Of a stretch of 64,000 bases of DNA, positions 10,700-23,900 are shown piece after piece. Where the stretch lies: assembly GCA_951230915.1 (NCBI GenBank), contig OX579636.1:26471567-26535566 (forward strand). The letters run 5' to 3'. The position numbers and the translations under genes are program-made. Each line of letters opens with the position of its first letter. Position 1 is the first letter of the stretch. The stretch comes from Antitrichia curtipendula. Lineage: Eukaryota > Streptophyta > Bryopsida > Hypnales > Leucodontaceae. The notes below the pieces were generated by a model. That model was not told the origin of the DNA. It did no database searches and saw only the letters and a list, made by a program, of their open reading frames with translations.

Positions 10700-13191
10700 T
10701 CAATTCTCACCAGCATCAAACTGTGGTGGTGGGTTGGGCGGAACAGGCCTTACTCCCCATCTTCTTCTGGGAAAGACTCCCCCGATACGACCCCTCACCC
10801 CCAACCGACCTCTAAAATTCTGCAAGCCGACTGGACGGCGTTCAACCGGAGGTTCCTGCTCATTCTGAGGAGAGTTCTGCCCAAGCTCTTCCAGGCTCAG
10901 ATACCGTCCTGTGGTTTTCGTTAAAGAAGAAGGACGCAGCACAACACCGTCCAGGCTGATCCCACTCTTCCAATCTCCACTCTCCGTTTCCACCATTGAA
11001 AATTCCAATGACGTGACTTTCTCCTCATCTGAGACGGTTATTTCGCCCGCGTCAAACTCTAACCACCTGTCATCAACCATCCGGACGGGGGTCAGGTCAC
11101 CAAGTTCGCTTTGCTGACTTGGAATATTGGTCAAGTAGCGATGGGAAGTTGCTATTTGAGATCCATCTGTGGTTGAGACACTGAACTCTGTCGGCACTTG
11201 GTCCCAACCGTAGACACTGAAACTCTGATTTTGGTATTGAATGCGCCATGACAAAGTGTAGTCCCCTGGGGAAAGTTCACATTTGATACTTCCGGATGCG
11301 TGGAACCAGCACACATGGCGCAAGCATGCCACCTCAGGCCACCTGCATTGCACCGTACTCACGGGTCAGATCCGACACTTGGTTGCCAAAATTCAAATTC
11401 CACAGCAAATTTTCAAGAGTTTACAACCAATCACATGATGTGAGTTCTTGCCAGATTCTAGAATGCGCTGACACTTGTGCACGCTCTTTTGAATTATAGA
11501 AAACCCACAACCCAAAGCGTATCTATTTCCCACTTTAATCGTTAAACTCCTATAAACAGATTTTTATTTATTTTTAATGAACAGATTAATAACAAGTATC
11601 TACACTCAAGAGACTCTGTCCCTGTAGCACTGGCTTGTTTTCTGAGTAAGGTAGCTGCTCAAACTTCCTTAGAGTCGATGCGAAGCCTCCTGCCCTTTGT
11701 TTCAGAGCAAATAAATCTTGTGTACTTATACCATGTTAATGTTAATAGCCTTACCATTTTAGCCTCACATACTAAACTTCATGAATTAGAATAGTCATTA
11801 TATTGTCAGTTAATTTGTAAGTTAAAATGCTTCCAAATTTTACTTAACAAAGATATATGAAATTTTTTATCATGTTTGGCAATGTAGAGAATTTCTTATC
11901 ATGATGCATAACATCTTATTATTTGGTACCAACTTCAAAAAAGTTGTGAAAGTCAAACAGTATTGCACATCTAAGTTAATTCTAACCCCTAGTTGGTGTT
12001 TAGGGGTTAAAACTGAGTTACAATGATCAGGCTAACAATCAGCAGTGGTAATTCACATGATCAGTCATTACACTTTTTGAGGTCTGCAACACAATTGAAT
12101 TGAATGCAGGTCCTCACATATAAGCTGAATCTACTTTTCTCGGGAAATTTTCCAGGAGAAAAATTGCTTGAAAACCGGGCACACTCGCAAACAGCACTCG
12201 GTGCAAATCGTAGTCAAGGATGATACGTACATAAGAGGATTGCGATGCTAATTTATATAAATCTCCAATGAACATTTTCCATTGAAAGAAAACATACCTT
12301 GCACCTGGTCCAGGAGACCATTCCCAACATCTATTGTCGTCGCCCCAAACAACTCGGAGGCCCTTGGCTGCCACACTGTAGCATTCTCCTCCTGTGCCTT
12401 GATCTAGCCAGTAGGCCTGCAACGAATGTTAACAGTTTACCTTTAGTATGATATAAGCCAATGATATAAGCGATCCACTTTGGCATGACCACACAAGAGA
12501 GCATAGTGTAATAGAAGTAATCTTGCGCATTTGATGGTGTTCTCTTAAAGTGAATCCATCACCGCTTAAAAAACAAAAAGCAACAGAAAAGTTGTAAATT
12601 TTCCAGTAAGCATAAATGAGACGGCACTCCTGGCCAAAAGACACGTTAAAAGAAGTCATCCCTGAAGTTAGATGTCTCGATTTTGAGTGATTCAAGAAGC
12701 TCACTTCTGAATCGACAAACATTCGTTCAGCATTTACAGCACAAACAAATTCTAGTCAAAAAGAAAAATTTTCATACCAGAGTCTCTCGGAGAAGAAATG
12801 GCTTGCGCAGGAACGAGAAAATCTTCTTCTTCGTTGCAGCTTTCAGCTCATCATTTGGACCTACCACCTTCAAGGCCAATTTGGGAACAAACTGATCCCA
12901 CACTGAATCAGAGTCCAACGTGTCTCGAAACCCTAGGCAGACACATGCGCCTCTAGCCGCATCTTTGGGACTCAGATAGGATACAATCAGACATACGCAC
13001 GCGTCTGGCAAATCAGTGAATAATACTCCCTCTCCTCGAGGTCTCTGGGAGGCAGCCTCCTCAATTCTCGGAACCCTTGCCCTTTTCTGCTCGTCCGTTG
13101 GTTTGCCAGCCCCTTGCATGTGGTCGTCAAAAGTAGCATCCCCATTTGTTGTTCCCGTCTCCATGTCTTCTGTAGGTCGAATTTCAGTCAT
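10700..13191 (-). CDS. F-box/PP2-like lectin protein
   Basis: Likely substrate adaptor of an SCF ubiquitin ligase that recognises glycans through a phloem-protein-2 domain. Exons are 13191-12778, 12416-12298 and 11342-10700, phases 0 and 2, 391 residues. The F-box spans about residues 57-100 (FTDLPDACVCLIVSYLSPKD). The PP2 domain spans about 139-315, with AYWLDQGTGGECY, LRVVWGDDNRCWEW, VCWFHASG, and near the end GDWKSGISLDGVVLRP. Domain order and the intron inside the PP2 region fit the plant PP2-B family. A basic Arg/Gly/Pro-rich tail of about 76 residues (316-391; RGRLGVRGRIGG, VPPNPPPQ) follows the usual PP2 end and is unusual. I chose the start MTEIRPTEDM; an in-frame ATG at 13320-13318 would add 43 residues. 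Intron 2 (11343-12297) holds repeat sequence. Confidence 0.88.
11608..11722 (+). repeat. Dispersed repeat in F-box/PP2 intron 2 (relative at 63437-63560)
   Basis: The plus strand reads CTGTCCCTGTAGCACTGGCT then TGTTTTCTGAGTAAGGTAG, closely paralleled at 63437-63560 (TTTGTCCTTGTAGCACTTGC then TTGCTTTTCGAGTACCATT). Both end with a GC..AGCC....CTGC.TTTG....AGC.AATAAA block. It is transcribed as part of the intron, antisense to this orientation. Confidence 0.55.
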
Positions 13192-14289
13192 GGCGAAGGA
13201 ACATTCGTTGATTACCAACGATGACCAGATGCTTAAACCCCACACGCCAATCTCGGCTAATCTCGTCCTCACCTTTTGCTCTATAAAACACCTGTTGCCA
13301 TCCATCATCAGCACCCGCACCGCTTAAAGCCGAATACCACATTAAAAAGACTATTTAAAACCCTAGGCAACAAACTTCAAGGTGATCTCAATACTTCGAA
13401 TAAGGAGGAGTATTACGTTTTCAGTGATTTCCCTATAAGACATCACTCCCACGATATGACCCAGAAATGCACAAGACAAAGGGAAAAAAAATAACAAAGT
13501 CCTTGTTGGCTCTCGATGCATTCTTCTTGTCATATTTGCTGCACACCTACGATTCCTTGCTAGCTTGATCTCAATACTTCAAGTTAAGAGACATATTACA
13601 ACGAATTCAAAATGCATTTCCAGCGACTTTCCCAGAAGATATCCCTCACAATACCTGGTCACGGAATCGCAATTTGAAATTTTAGGTGCAAAAATTGGTT
13701 ACGTTACCTCTGATTTCCAGGGCGTTTATACCCTCTATTCCAGATTAAGAAGAAATCGACGCATAATTTCATACAGACACGCTGTTGCCTGGTTCAGAAA
13801 GCAACCCATACTAACCATTGCCGTTTTCAGAAGCGGGCGAAAACAAAAGAAATGTTTGGAATATGATCTATTTTACCTCGAGAATGCAACGAAGACGCTC
13901 ACGCTTCCTCGAAATCTGAATCGTCCTTCAGGCGATGGCGAGTCGGCTTAGATTTCGAGTCGGTAGTTAGTGACGACAGGACTTCCAGCTTTCAGAGTCC
14001 CCAGAATGCGCAAATTGAAATCGCTTGATGATTTGAAAGACAGAACAAAAGCTTTCCTCAGAAAAAAAATTCCCACTCGCATCCTATACGCAATCGCAGT
14101 AGACCCAGTTCACATTTCTCGCCTTCAGGAATCGAATAATCAACCCAACTGTCGCGAAGACGCAAACCCTAACCCGCACCCGCCAAGATGCAACACGTCA
14201 ACTGCCACCTCGACAAATTAAGTAAGGACAAGTCCCGTTCGGCGTTCCCGTGTTCTCTGAAGTTCCCACTTGTCTGCTACCTTGTCAAT
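13192..14289. promoter_or_regulatory. Upstream region of F-box/PP2 gene
   Basis: GC is intermediate between the genes and the AT-rich spacers. It presumably contains the leader and promoter of the minus-strand F-box/PP2 gene. Two segments about 181 bp apart (from about 13383 and 13565) begin with the shared phrase TGATCTCAATACTTC and stay recognisably similar for about 70 bp, indicating an old direct duplication. The plus-strand ORFs here are not supported as genes. Confidence 0.4.
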
Positions 14290-15605
14290 AAACCCCTAGA
14301 AACCCAAAGTGGATGCGCCTTGGTCAACTTTTTTGGAACTTTCAAAATAACCATTTTTTATATTTGATTCAAAATTAGAAAATGAAGCTTGACAAGAAGT
14401 ATTTTTCATTCCATTTTTTAATTTTGAATCTTTTTGAAAATTAAGAGAATTATTGCAATTAATGTTTTATGTCTTAGAATCCAAATTACACAATATTGTG
14501 TGTAGTTCATTTGTATTTTCTTCTTTTCCAATGGTTTTTTAAACCCTAAAAATCCAAGGGGTTGGGACAAAATATAATTGTGTTATTAAATATAAATTGT
14601 ATAGTTTTTTTGAAGTTTGCGACAAAGAAGATAATGTGAAATAGTTTTATATACTACATTTAAATTCTCTCAAATGAATTTTGAAGATATAACTTCAAAA
14701 ATTCACCAAAAATACAAGTTTTGTCTTTATCATTTGAATTAATTTTTTATTTATTAAGATTGTGGTTTTAATTTGTTTGTGGAAAAATGCATAAGATCTG
14801 ATAATAAGAATATCAACACTTTCTCTAAATAATAAATTTTCCAACACTAGGCAAATTTGAACCACTTTGTGCTATATCCCTAATAATATTTGTTTGACAA
14901 TATCAATTATAGTTTTGAATTTCAAAATTGAAAGACAACCAAATTTAGTTTGCACAAAAAATAATTGATTTTTTTTCCGCCTGAATATGCTATCCAAAGT
15001 TGTGTAGCAACTATAAAATGATCATATCAAAGCTCAAGGATTAAATTTAAATTATAATTTAAGTTTTTCTTCTATTCTTTATTTGAAGTAAAAAAATTTG
15101 AAATCATTCTAATATATATTTTAATTGATGTAATTTTGTATTCATTTTCTATTTTAAAAATAAATAAATAAAATTAATTTCCATCAACATTAATAGAAAA
15201 AAATATTTTTTCACAAGTGAAGTTATCAAAATTTTATATATAAACTATATAAAAGGATAAATTTAGCTTGATGGTGGGCATTAGCAAGGGTGTTTGGGAG
15301 TAAAATATAAATATTTAATCAATAAATTTTCACACCAATTTCCATTACTAGTTTCAATTTTTAGAGTAAATTCAACTAATTGGATTGTTTTTGCAAAATT
15401 TACTAGTTTATTTTCATTCTTTGCTTCAAAATTATAACAATGACAATTTATCATAAAACAAATTGAATCTTTTTACAATGATAGACAATCTATAATAACA
15501 CCTATGTAAAATATAAAATTGATATTTGAACACATTCAAAAAAGCTAAATTTAGATCAAATAAGATGTTTGACCATTTCATAATGGTCTAATCTTTCAGG
15601 GGTTA
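14290..15605. repeat. AT-rich block ending in a TTAA-family terminus
   Basis: The right edge reads CTTTCAGGGGTTAA (15592-15605), matching the conserved end of the TTAA-bordered family. The left edge near 14288 has AATAAACCCCTAGAAACCC, a weaker match. This could be one 1.3-kb member, but the left assignment is tentative. No gene is seen inside. Confidence 0.35.
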
Positions 15606-16339
15606 AAAAAGACCTTCAAATGCTAAGCATGGTGCATATTATTAGATTGATCAAATTTTAGTAATCATCTTGTATTTATAAAAGTGGATTATAATGCATT
15701 GAAGAATGTATTATTTGAATACCATTTGCAAAAGTTACAACAAGCGAAAGTTTTATAAGTTGATGTTCTAAAATTGAATCTTCGCAAGTAGATGCACTAT
15801 ACTTATCAATAAATACACAAATTGAAGGGAGAGCCACCATACATTAACTTGTAAAGGAGAGGTGTGTGTTCAAGAGAAATTGTCAAAAATTGCAAGTCTT
15901 TAGTACACTAACTAAAATTGAAAACAAACAAAAAACAAACAAAACTTTTTGAATCCAAACCCTACAAAGTGTAGTAGAATATTACAACAAAAATGTGTGG
16001 AAATATTTTTAGATCATTTGACAACATAGATTGAAAGATTATAACATTTGAAGTGAGATTAAAAGCTTCTTTCAAGATAGGATCAATAGACTTTGAACCC
16101 TCTTGATGTAAAACCATTGGCACAAATGAATTTTATTATCTCCACCATTGAGTAATACGTCTTTCTAAGTACACATACGTGGAATTTTAGGAGCAAATAA
16201 GTGATCTAACTTACTCAAAATCACCCTATAATGCAAGGAGGTCAAGTAAATTGGCAACATGGTAGTCATCTTTTACATTGTGTATCTAAGTTCAATGGAT
16301 CATAAAAGCTAGCTTGAAGCTTTTGCACATGAACCTTCT
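15606..16339. other. AT-rich spacer, no gene seen
   Basis: Low-GC sequence with only short AT-driven ORFs. No clear repeat boundary. Confidence 0.35.
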
Positions 16340-16880
16340 AATGGAAGAAGATACTCTTGAAGCCACCCTTCCAAATTATCCAAATTATTGTCAATATTAC
16401 CAAAAAAACTACCAATTTTATGAAGGTTAATATAATTTTTTGGCAATTTTCAACTTTTTCATGATATTGACAATGATGATTTGATGATTTTGGATTTTTT
16501 GGATCAATATCTGAAATGTCGTATACCATTATACCAAGGCACAAAAAGTTTTTTTGGAGTTCTAAAAAAAATTGACAAAAGGTAAAGAAAAATTCCAAAT
16601 TATAGCAAGTAGAACCAAGTTTTAGAAATTGCTAACTTTGAAATTAATTTTCTTTAAAATGACAATTACTTTTTTCTTCAAACTTCCATGGTAAGGTGTT
16701 TTATGTCACACATTACTTTCATATATCCATTACTTTCATATATCCACTTTGAGACTTTGTCCATCAATGCTTGTTTGAATGAAATTGTTTCTAATGAAAG
16801 GAGATACTTTGATTGTCATTGTATTCCATATTATGCAAGATTCTTAGAATGGCACAATAGTCAGTTTGTAAAATTTGTTG
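16340..16880 (-). repeat. Dispersed repeat, copy 2 (inverted relative to 9130-9650)
   Basis: Reverse-complement homologue of 9130-9650. Conserved blocks are GAAGTTTGAAGAAAAAA, AATTTCAAAGTTAGC, ACTTTTTGTGCCTTGG and GATGGACAAAGTC. The minus strand retains an 86-codon hydrophobic frame (16598-16338) with no recognisable domain. Confidence 0.65.
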
Positions 16881-17938
16881 AACCGGACCTTGAAAGACTC
16901 TTAAATGGCCGAAGCCATGACAGTCAGCGATAATAAACAAAATAGTTTACTGATTTGGAAGCAGCTGTCGGTGAGGAAGATTCACTGATCAAAATTCCGT
17001 TACCCTCAAAGTGATGAATGTATTGACTTTGCAGAAAGTCCCAGTAAAAAAAATCATCACGAATCATTCCCCTTCAAGAGTCTATCACGGTTCAGAGACT
17101 GTCGGTCCCTATGTGCAATGACCTCATAATCAACAAAGACACACAGGAAGCAAAATAAAACCACAATCTCTCCTTAAAATTGGTATTTACAATCTGCAAG
17201 CGGGAGAGTTGACGGAAAATGCATATTTATAACACAACATCAGAAGTACTGAATTCCAGCCCTTTCAGTTCATTCAGATTCCACTACTATACAAGCAAAA
17301 CGACTTGTCATGGAATCCAGGACGAAAGGTGTCGTGCGAAAACAGCCGAAGCCATAACCAAAAGCCTGCAAGATGTGAAAGTAGTTCAACAGGATCAGGT
17401 TGTGAGCCAAGATGCCAAAACCTCTTCCATACAGATACAAAATCTACGGTGCTAACGTCTGCAATCAGCAGGCATGAAATGGAAAGAAGAGAATGTACAA
17501 ACGATGCCCAGCCTACTCAACGCTGGTTTCATCCTAAACATTCAATAAAGTACCTTCATATACTACTCCACCCGAAACATTTTCTCTCCGACGAAGAGAT
17601 CACCTCATCGTCAGAGCTCCAAGACTCCTACGATTCCTCCGAGGCTTAACAATCTTAGGCAAATAGAACCCAAAATCTCACTATACTCCAGGTTCATCAT
17701 TCATGACCAGCCATCCAGTAATTGCATGAAAATCCCAGGCATCCACCTGCCAGAAGATAGTATACATCAATGAATAGACAGACCCGCATCACATCTTTTC
17801 AGATCTGCTTCATAGGGGTCCACTCAAGCGGCTGCTCAGGGCTCATCAACCACACTAATGAGGTGCAGAAGCCGCTGAAAAGCACACCTAGACTGCAGTA
17901 AATGAGGCGAATTCTACCTGTTGATCGCCACCAATAAA
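16881..17938. other. 3' flank / probable 3' UTR of the HUA2-like gene
   Basis: From about 16950 to 17938 the GC content is gene-like and lies directly after the HUA2-like stop codon on the minus strand. The plus-strand ORFs at 17219-17455 and 17305-17649 have no recognisable protein features and read against the gene, so I treat the stretch as untranslated. Confidence 0.45.
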
Positions 17939-20900
17939 TTAGGCTGGCCTCCACGAACTGTGGGAAGGACCCCCGGGTCTGAAGGCAAGCATCTGCATCG
18001 GGCCCTGACTACCTGGACACACCAGCAGAAATCAATTACATCACAACTCCAAACAGAACTCTCAGGCAAGCATAATCCAAGTTTCTGTGGAGCAGAACAG
18101 AGAATCTTGCAACCTTATCGGCATGTGCATACCTCCTTAAAAAAGATGCCACTACACTGGTAAATTAGGACGCATGAATACAAACCATGACCAACGAACA
18201 AAAAATATAAATGTAAATGCAGTTCAGAAATTCACTGATTGAAGCACATGTGTACTACACAAATGTAACAGCCAATCAGGGTATACCTGGAGGATTCATA
18301 GCAGATCCTTGATATTGTGCATGTGGACTAAAGTGTCCCCCAAATGGTCGACCACGCATCGGGGGCTGCATCACTGGGGGTCCATACTGAAACTGTGCCC
18401 CCGGTCCAGGTCGAACACCAGAATTCATTCTATATATTTGGTCTTGGTTCAAATAAAGCGGAGGATTTGAAGAATAACCAGACATGGCACCTGCTGATGG
18501 TTGATCTCCTGATTTTGCCCCTGCACACATAGAAGAATATTAAAATAAATAAACTTTGGCATTGTAGATGTAACACACAAAGGCAGACAAGGCAGGGCAG
18601 TATTATAGGACATAGAAGGAGATCGACTGCACCTTCTGGAGGTCCAGAGTTTGTACAACCTCCACTATGTGCGGGTCCAACATCTTGTTGCGCACTAGGC
18701 AACTCTCCCCCAACTCGTTCGCCACCAGAGACCTCTTGAAGACCTTGCCGAACTTGCTCATCTCCAAGCCTGGCTAATCGGGGAGAAATGTCAGAATCTC
18801 CAGCTGGGGAGGCTAAAGTGTCAGGCCACACCCGTTGCGGACGAAATGCAGGAGGGAGAGGCGGAGGGGGTGGGAGACGTGTTCCGGCGGAAGCACCTTG
18901 GGCGAATCCTGGACTGCTATGCTGAGAAGGAGGTGGAGGAAGCGGAGATTCCAGCGGCATGGCTAATTGGCTCAATGAACCAGTCGGATATGGGTTTGAT
19001 CTGGAGCCTCCCTGAAATTAAATACGAGTAGGTGTTTGTTTCTTAGATAAAGCCTCAAAAGACTGCAAAGCAATGACTTGAATCAAATAGAGTCTGGTAT
19101 GAAAACATATGCATACAAAGTGCTAGGTGACTTACTTGAGAAAGCCCAAGGTTTCCTTGACCCTGATGACCTGAATAAGCAGACGGCGTCGACGGTGAAT
19201 CGCTCTGCTGGTGATTACTCTCCTGAGAGCGAGTCGAATTCTGCATAATGGCAATCCCCGCCTTGGGATATTTTGATTGTGAGGTAGTCAACGGCGGAGG
19301 CGGGGATCGGGGCGGTGGAGGAGGGGAAGGAGGCGGATCTGCTGGCAGAGGTGGGGGAGACGGAACAGAAGGTGGAGGTTCCAATGGCAGAGGGGGCTGG
19401 GTAGGGTTTGACTGAGCCTCCTCAGTAAAATGATCAGCTAAAAGTCGTTCACGCTCCTTGTTAGCTAAAAGCTCCGAATCCGCAGTTGGCGAGACGTCCT
19501 CCATCTCAAGCTCACCGTCCACGTCTTCTAAAACAGTACGGAACTTCTCAGAAGCGTCCTCTGCTTCAGTTGAACGGGTTGTGTTGATAGCATTTAAAGA
19601 CTGAGATTCTAATTTCTTGTCGCCGTCTTCACTGCCCTCTTCATCATCCTCGTACAATTGAGGAATGATAGAAAATCCGTCTGGTAAATTCAAGGATGCA
19701 TTGCTGCAGAGCGAAAGGCCAATAGTCAATCATTGCACTTCCAAAAAGAGACCACAAGTAAAGTGCCATACCCTACGTCAACATGTTGCAACTGACCTGA
19801 GCAGAAAAATTGCAGATAAGGGAGGACGCATTGTTATTCAAAGTTAGATAAATATTTTGTCTTCTGCACTGGCACAACCTCTGACCATAGACCCCAAACA
19901 CACGATCACTGGCATGCGATTCCACGCACAGAGAGCTCAAATACAAAATACTAATAGGGATTCGGAAACCAACGCAAACATTCAACATCAGCTCACTCAC
20001 ATAACAATTTTGGCTGATTGAGTAAGAACTCTCAGAAAAAGACACCATATGAGCTCGTTCTAGCAATAAGAAATACAAAAGGATCGTTACCTTCCATACT
20101 CGTCAACTAACATGCCATCCATATCCCTCACGGGATCGTCCACTCCACGCTCATATCGAGAAAGCCGGCGGTGACCACCTCCAGGCAACCCCTTGTCATC
20201 ATTGTGCGACTCTATTTCATTCATAAAATGACGCAAAATTGACTCCGGCATCACCTTCCTTTCGAGCCACAAGTTCAGCACCTACACAAGGACTATCTGT
20301 TAGTTCAGTAAGGATTGTATTCTGCAATCAGCTCTGACCTCGCAATAGAGCAATCACTACAGACTACAGAGTAAAAATGGAGAGGAGACATGTACAGAAG
20401 CGTGACAACAAAAATGCTGAACTGTGAATGCTCAAGAATATTGTTATTACAATTTGACAGCGTAAAAATTATCTCTCGAAGTGTACAACATCCATACACA
20501 AGACCTGACTAATGACCTTCAAGTAGAAGGGCAGCATAATAGAATAACGAAACTAAGAAGAGACAAAGCACATGAATAAGCACGTCATGGTACACACCAC
20601 CTTACCTTAAGGCATTGTTTTCTGTTCTCACGAGCGACACCTCCCGGTGGAGCAGCTGCATTCAGTATCCGCGGAAGAGAATCTTGCACAATTGGAAGGT
20701 ACGCCAAGACTGATGGGTCCAAAAGCACCACAAGAAATATATTACTACCGTTACAAATGCTCGAGCGTTCTTAAGCATATTCGAAGCATAGCAAACCGTC
20801 CCATCGATAAAAAAAATACATACGAATAAGTGCACCATGAATGCGCCTTACATTATCTGAAAAGAGGTAACGAAAAGAATCAAACCAAGCGAGCACCTCA

Positions 20901-23900
20901 CAAATAATCGGGATCTCCAGGTGAGGAAATGAGGATCGAAAAAGAACAATCCTTGACGCAACAGAGGAATTATTTGACAGTACTAGATCTTGCTCCGCAC
21001 AAGGAAAAAGTACAATCACATAGAAACCTCACCTTTCTGTGTATGAGCAACTTGAGTGACCGAATCTAGGAGAAACCAGAAGTCTACCCGCCGATGAAAG
21101 CTTGGCTCATTCTCCAATTTCCGCACAATGATTTCAACGATCTACAAAATGTATGTCACTTTCGGTAAGCCTGAAAGACAGCTCTTTCATCAGCACTAAC
21201 CAACACGTCCATAAAGGAAAAAGCTCACCATCTAAATATCATGTATGATGATGCATCAACATCAAGCTACAGGGATAAGCTGTGCCCGCTGAAATGCTGA
21301 TACGTTTGACTTATCAGTTACCCTTTAAATTCGAACTTCACAATCTCATCAAGGCAAGTTACCGTTACCAAACACACCACAAAATCTCTACCCTGAAACT
21401 GACCTGCTCAGCGATTCCATGCTTTGCACAATCCATAGCCTGCCGGGTTGTGCGTCCAATGCTGTCCTTTGTGCGCGAAACTGTCTCCAGCATACCCACA
21501 AAAGTATCCCGGGCAATAGTGGCTTCCGTGTCAATTGTTGGCTCTGCTGATAAAACACCTGACTTCTCGTCAACACTAGAATTCCATCCAGCATGTCGAT
21601 CGTGCAGATCCATGACCACCGCCTGACCATGTTGAATTGGTGACGTGCGTCTTGAACTGCCTCTTCTCTGTGAAGGAGAAGGGCTGCAAACCATGCTGTT
21701 CGTTACTTTGTCAAATTCTGCAAACCCCAACGACCCAGATCCACCTGCACGAGTTCAAAGATGTCTCCATTAAATTGAACGACCAACAGACGATGCACCC
21801 TCGAAGGTGCAAAAACTAACCCCAAGACTAGAAGCGGACAACCTTCACCCAAAAATTAAAGGCAGAGAGAATTGAATCAGCCTTACCTGTAGAATATTGT
21901 CGAGCCCGTTGCTTAGCCTGAGCAGCGGCAATAAGGACCTTCATTGAGGCAGATGAATCTCCCTCCCTCTTCAGCGCATTCCTCTTCTCATTGGCAAGCG
22001 CAACCCTAATTAGATTAAAAAAGAGCTGTGATCAGTACAGGACGCAACGATCTATACATGATATCAAAATTGTCGTCACCAGGAGGATAAATTCATCAAC
22101 ATATGCATGCTAGGTGAAGAACCTCGCTCATTTCCCAAATTCAAATAGTAACAACAAAACACATCGATTACGAATAGGTGATTATTGCACAGCGCACAAT
22201 CAGCAGCCACTGACCACATATATCAGCAAAAAGCAGCATCAACACAGCAGAGAACGTAGAAATACTCACGCGTTCTTTATGATTGAATCCTCCATAACTG
22301 GCTTCGCAAGGGAGGGAAACGCTTCAGCTGTAGCTGTACTCAGTTTCCCACTTTCAGAACCAGTCAAGTGTCCTTTGCGTTTCTCCGTCCCACCTTCCAA
22401 GCTTGATTTCGTGGTAACAGGACTTGCAAAACCTTTCGTGACCAAACCTTCTGCATCAGATTTCCCATGAGGACCCCTCTTGGATGCTCGCTTCAATTCT
22501 CTGGGGTCCTCGCTGCCACTGTGTTTACTTGGCGAATCCGTTGCCTGAGGGTCTCTAACGGGTAGATGTTTTCTGCTATCTATCCTCTCCTGGCCACCAA
22601 CATTATCATGGCCGCTTCCTACTTTCAGCGATTTATGCCCTCCATCCGTAGACTTGGAGATGTCAGGCGTGACGGTGACATTCTTCAACGGACTCGCCGT
22701 GCCAACAGTCAGCAACCCACACACAGCTGTACCCTCTTTCTTCAGAGTCTCAGAGGAAGACATGGCAGTAACATTACTACCCGCTTGGTTAGAGGACACT
22801 CCGTTTTCTGGCTGCTCCCTAGATTCCGCTGCACTGGCGGTTGCGGCTTCCGCTTCACAAGCAGTCATTGCTGCGAAAGCTCGATTTCGTCTTTTTGAAG
22901 GAGGAAGGGCAGCCTCGCCATCCAGTGCAGCTTTCCTCATCCTGTCCTTGTCTGCCTTAGGGGGCAGGCTAGTCCCCCTTTCTCTCGACTTTCCATCTCT
23001 GGGTGAATACTTCTCCACACTGCCACCGTCCAAACCTGAACGACCAACGGACACGTGTTTCTGCTTTCCCTCCGACAACTTATCTTCTGAGGCGAGCATC
23101 TTGGGCCTCTTTGATAAGGGAAGGTGTTTCTCGTCTACATCGGTTTTCGGACTGGTCCCTGCATCACCTCTCTCCCTTTCCACAGACGTATTCTCTTCCT
23201 TCCCTTCACCCTCTCCATCAAGAAACCTTTTCCGCTTTAGAAAACTCTCTCCTTTAGGGTCACCTTTGCTTTTAGATCCTCCAAGAAATAGCGAAGACGG
23301 AGTTGTAACTTTCTTCTCAACGTCATCAAGATTACTCTTCACATGATCATCCCGTAGCTTAAGTGCAGCTGAATGTTTTTTGCCTTCCTGCTAAACCACA
23401 AATACTCAATTATTCAATTACCCCTATTTAAACCTCTCCTACCGTCACAATCGCTTCCACAATGCCATGTTAATCAACGTCAATTAGGTTCTAAACGTGG
23501 CGTCGTCGATGGATACTTGTACAGGTTAAGCATTCAACAAATTCGAACATTGCAGGCGAAGTTTAAGGCAACCCTAACTAGGGCGTTCGAAGTATCTTGA
23601 AATGCATAAAACAACACATACGCGACACCCTTATATCTCAATCGAGATCCACATTGATTAAAATAATGTGAGAGATCCCATCGAACCAATGAATACAGTA
23701 ATTCAGGCTACAAATATCTCCATCAGGGCGAGCAAAATGAACCCAACTCAGTACACAAGCTTTACGAGTAGAAGCAAAGAATCACAAAGGATCCCAAGTT
23801 GACAACCCACCTCGAAACCCTTCCTCGATATTTGCGACTTCTTTGGTCCTTTCTTGAATCTGTCCGCCTCTGACGACACTCTCCTGAAATCCTTCTTGTT

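Noticed and set aside
12429..12722. Possible extra exon of the F-box/PP2 gene on the minus strand
   Set aside because: Direct joining of 12778 to 12416 keeps phase and the expected F-box to PP2 spacing; the intervening frame has no PP2 similarity.
13565..14221. Two plus-strand ORFs (128 and 83 codons) upstream of the F-box/PP2 gene
   Set aside because: No recognisable domain, composition is not clearly coding, and they overlap a region showing an old direct duplication; more likely promoter or leader sequence.
17219..17649. Plus-strand ORFs of 78 and 114 codons
   Set aside because: They lie in the probable 3' UTR of the minus-strand HUA2-like gene and carry no family features.
22566..23346. 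Long plus-strand ORFs (110 and 230 codons)
   Set aside because: Antisense shadows of the low-complexity HUA2-like exon 22270-23387.
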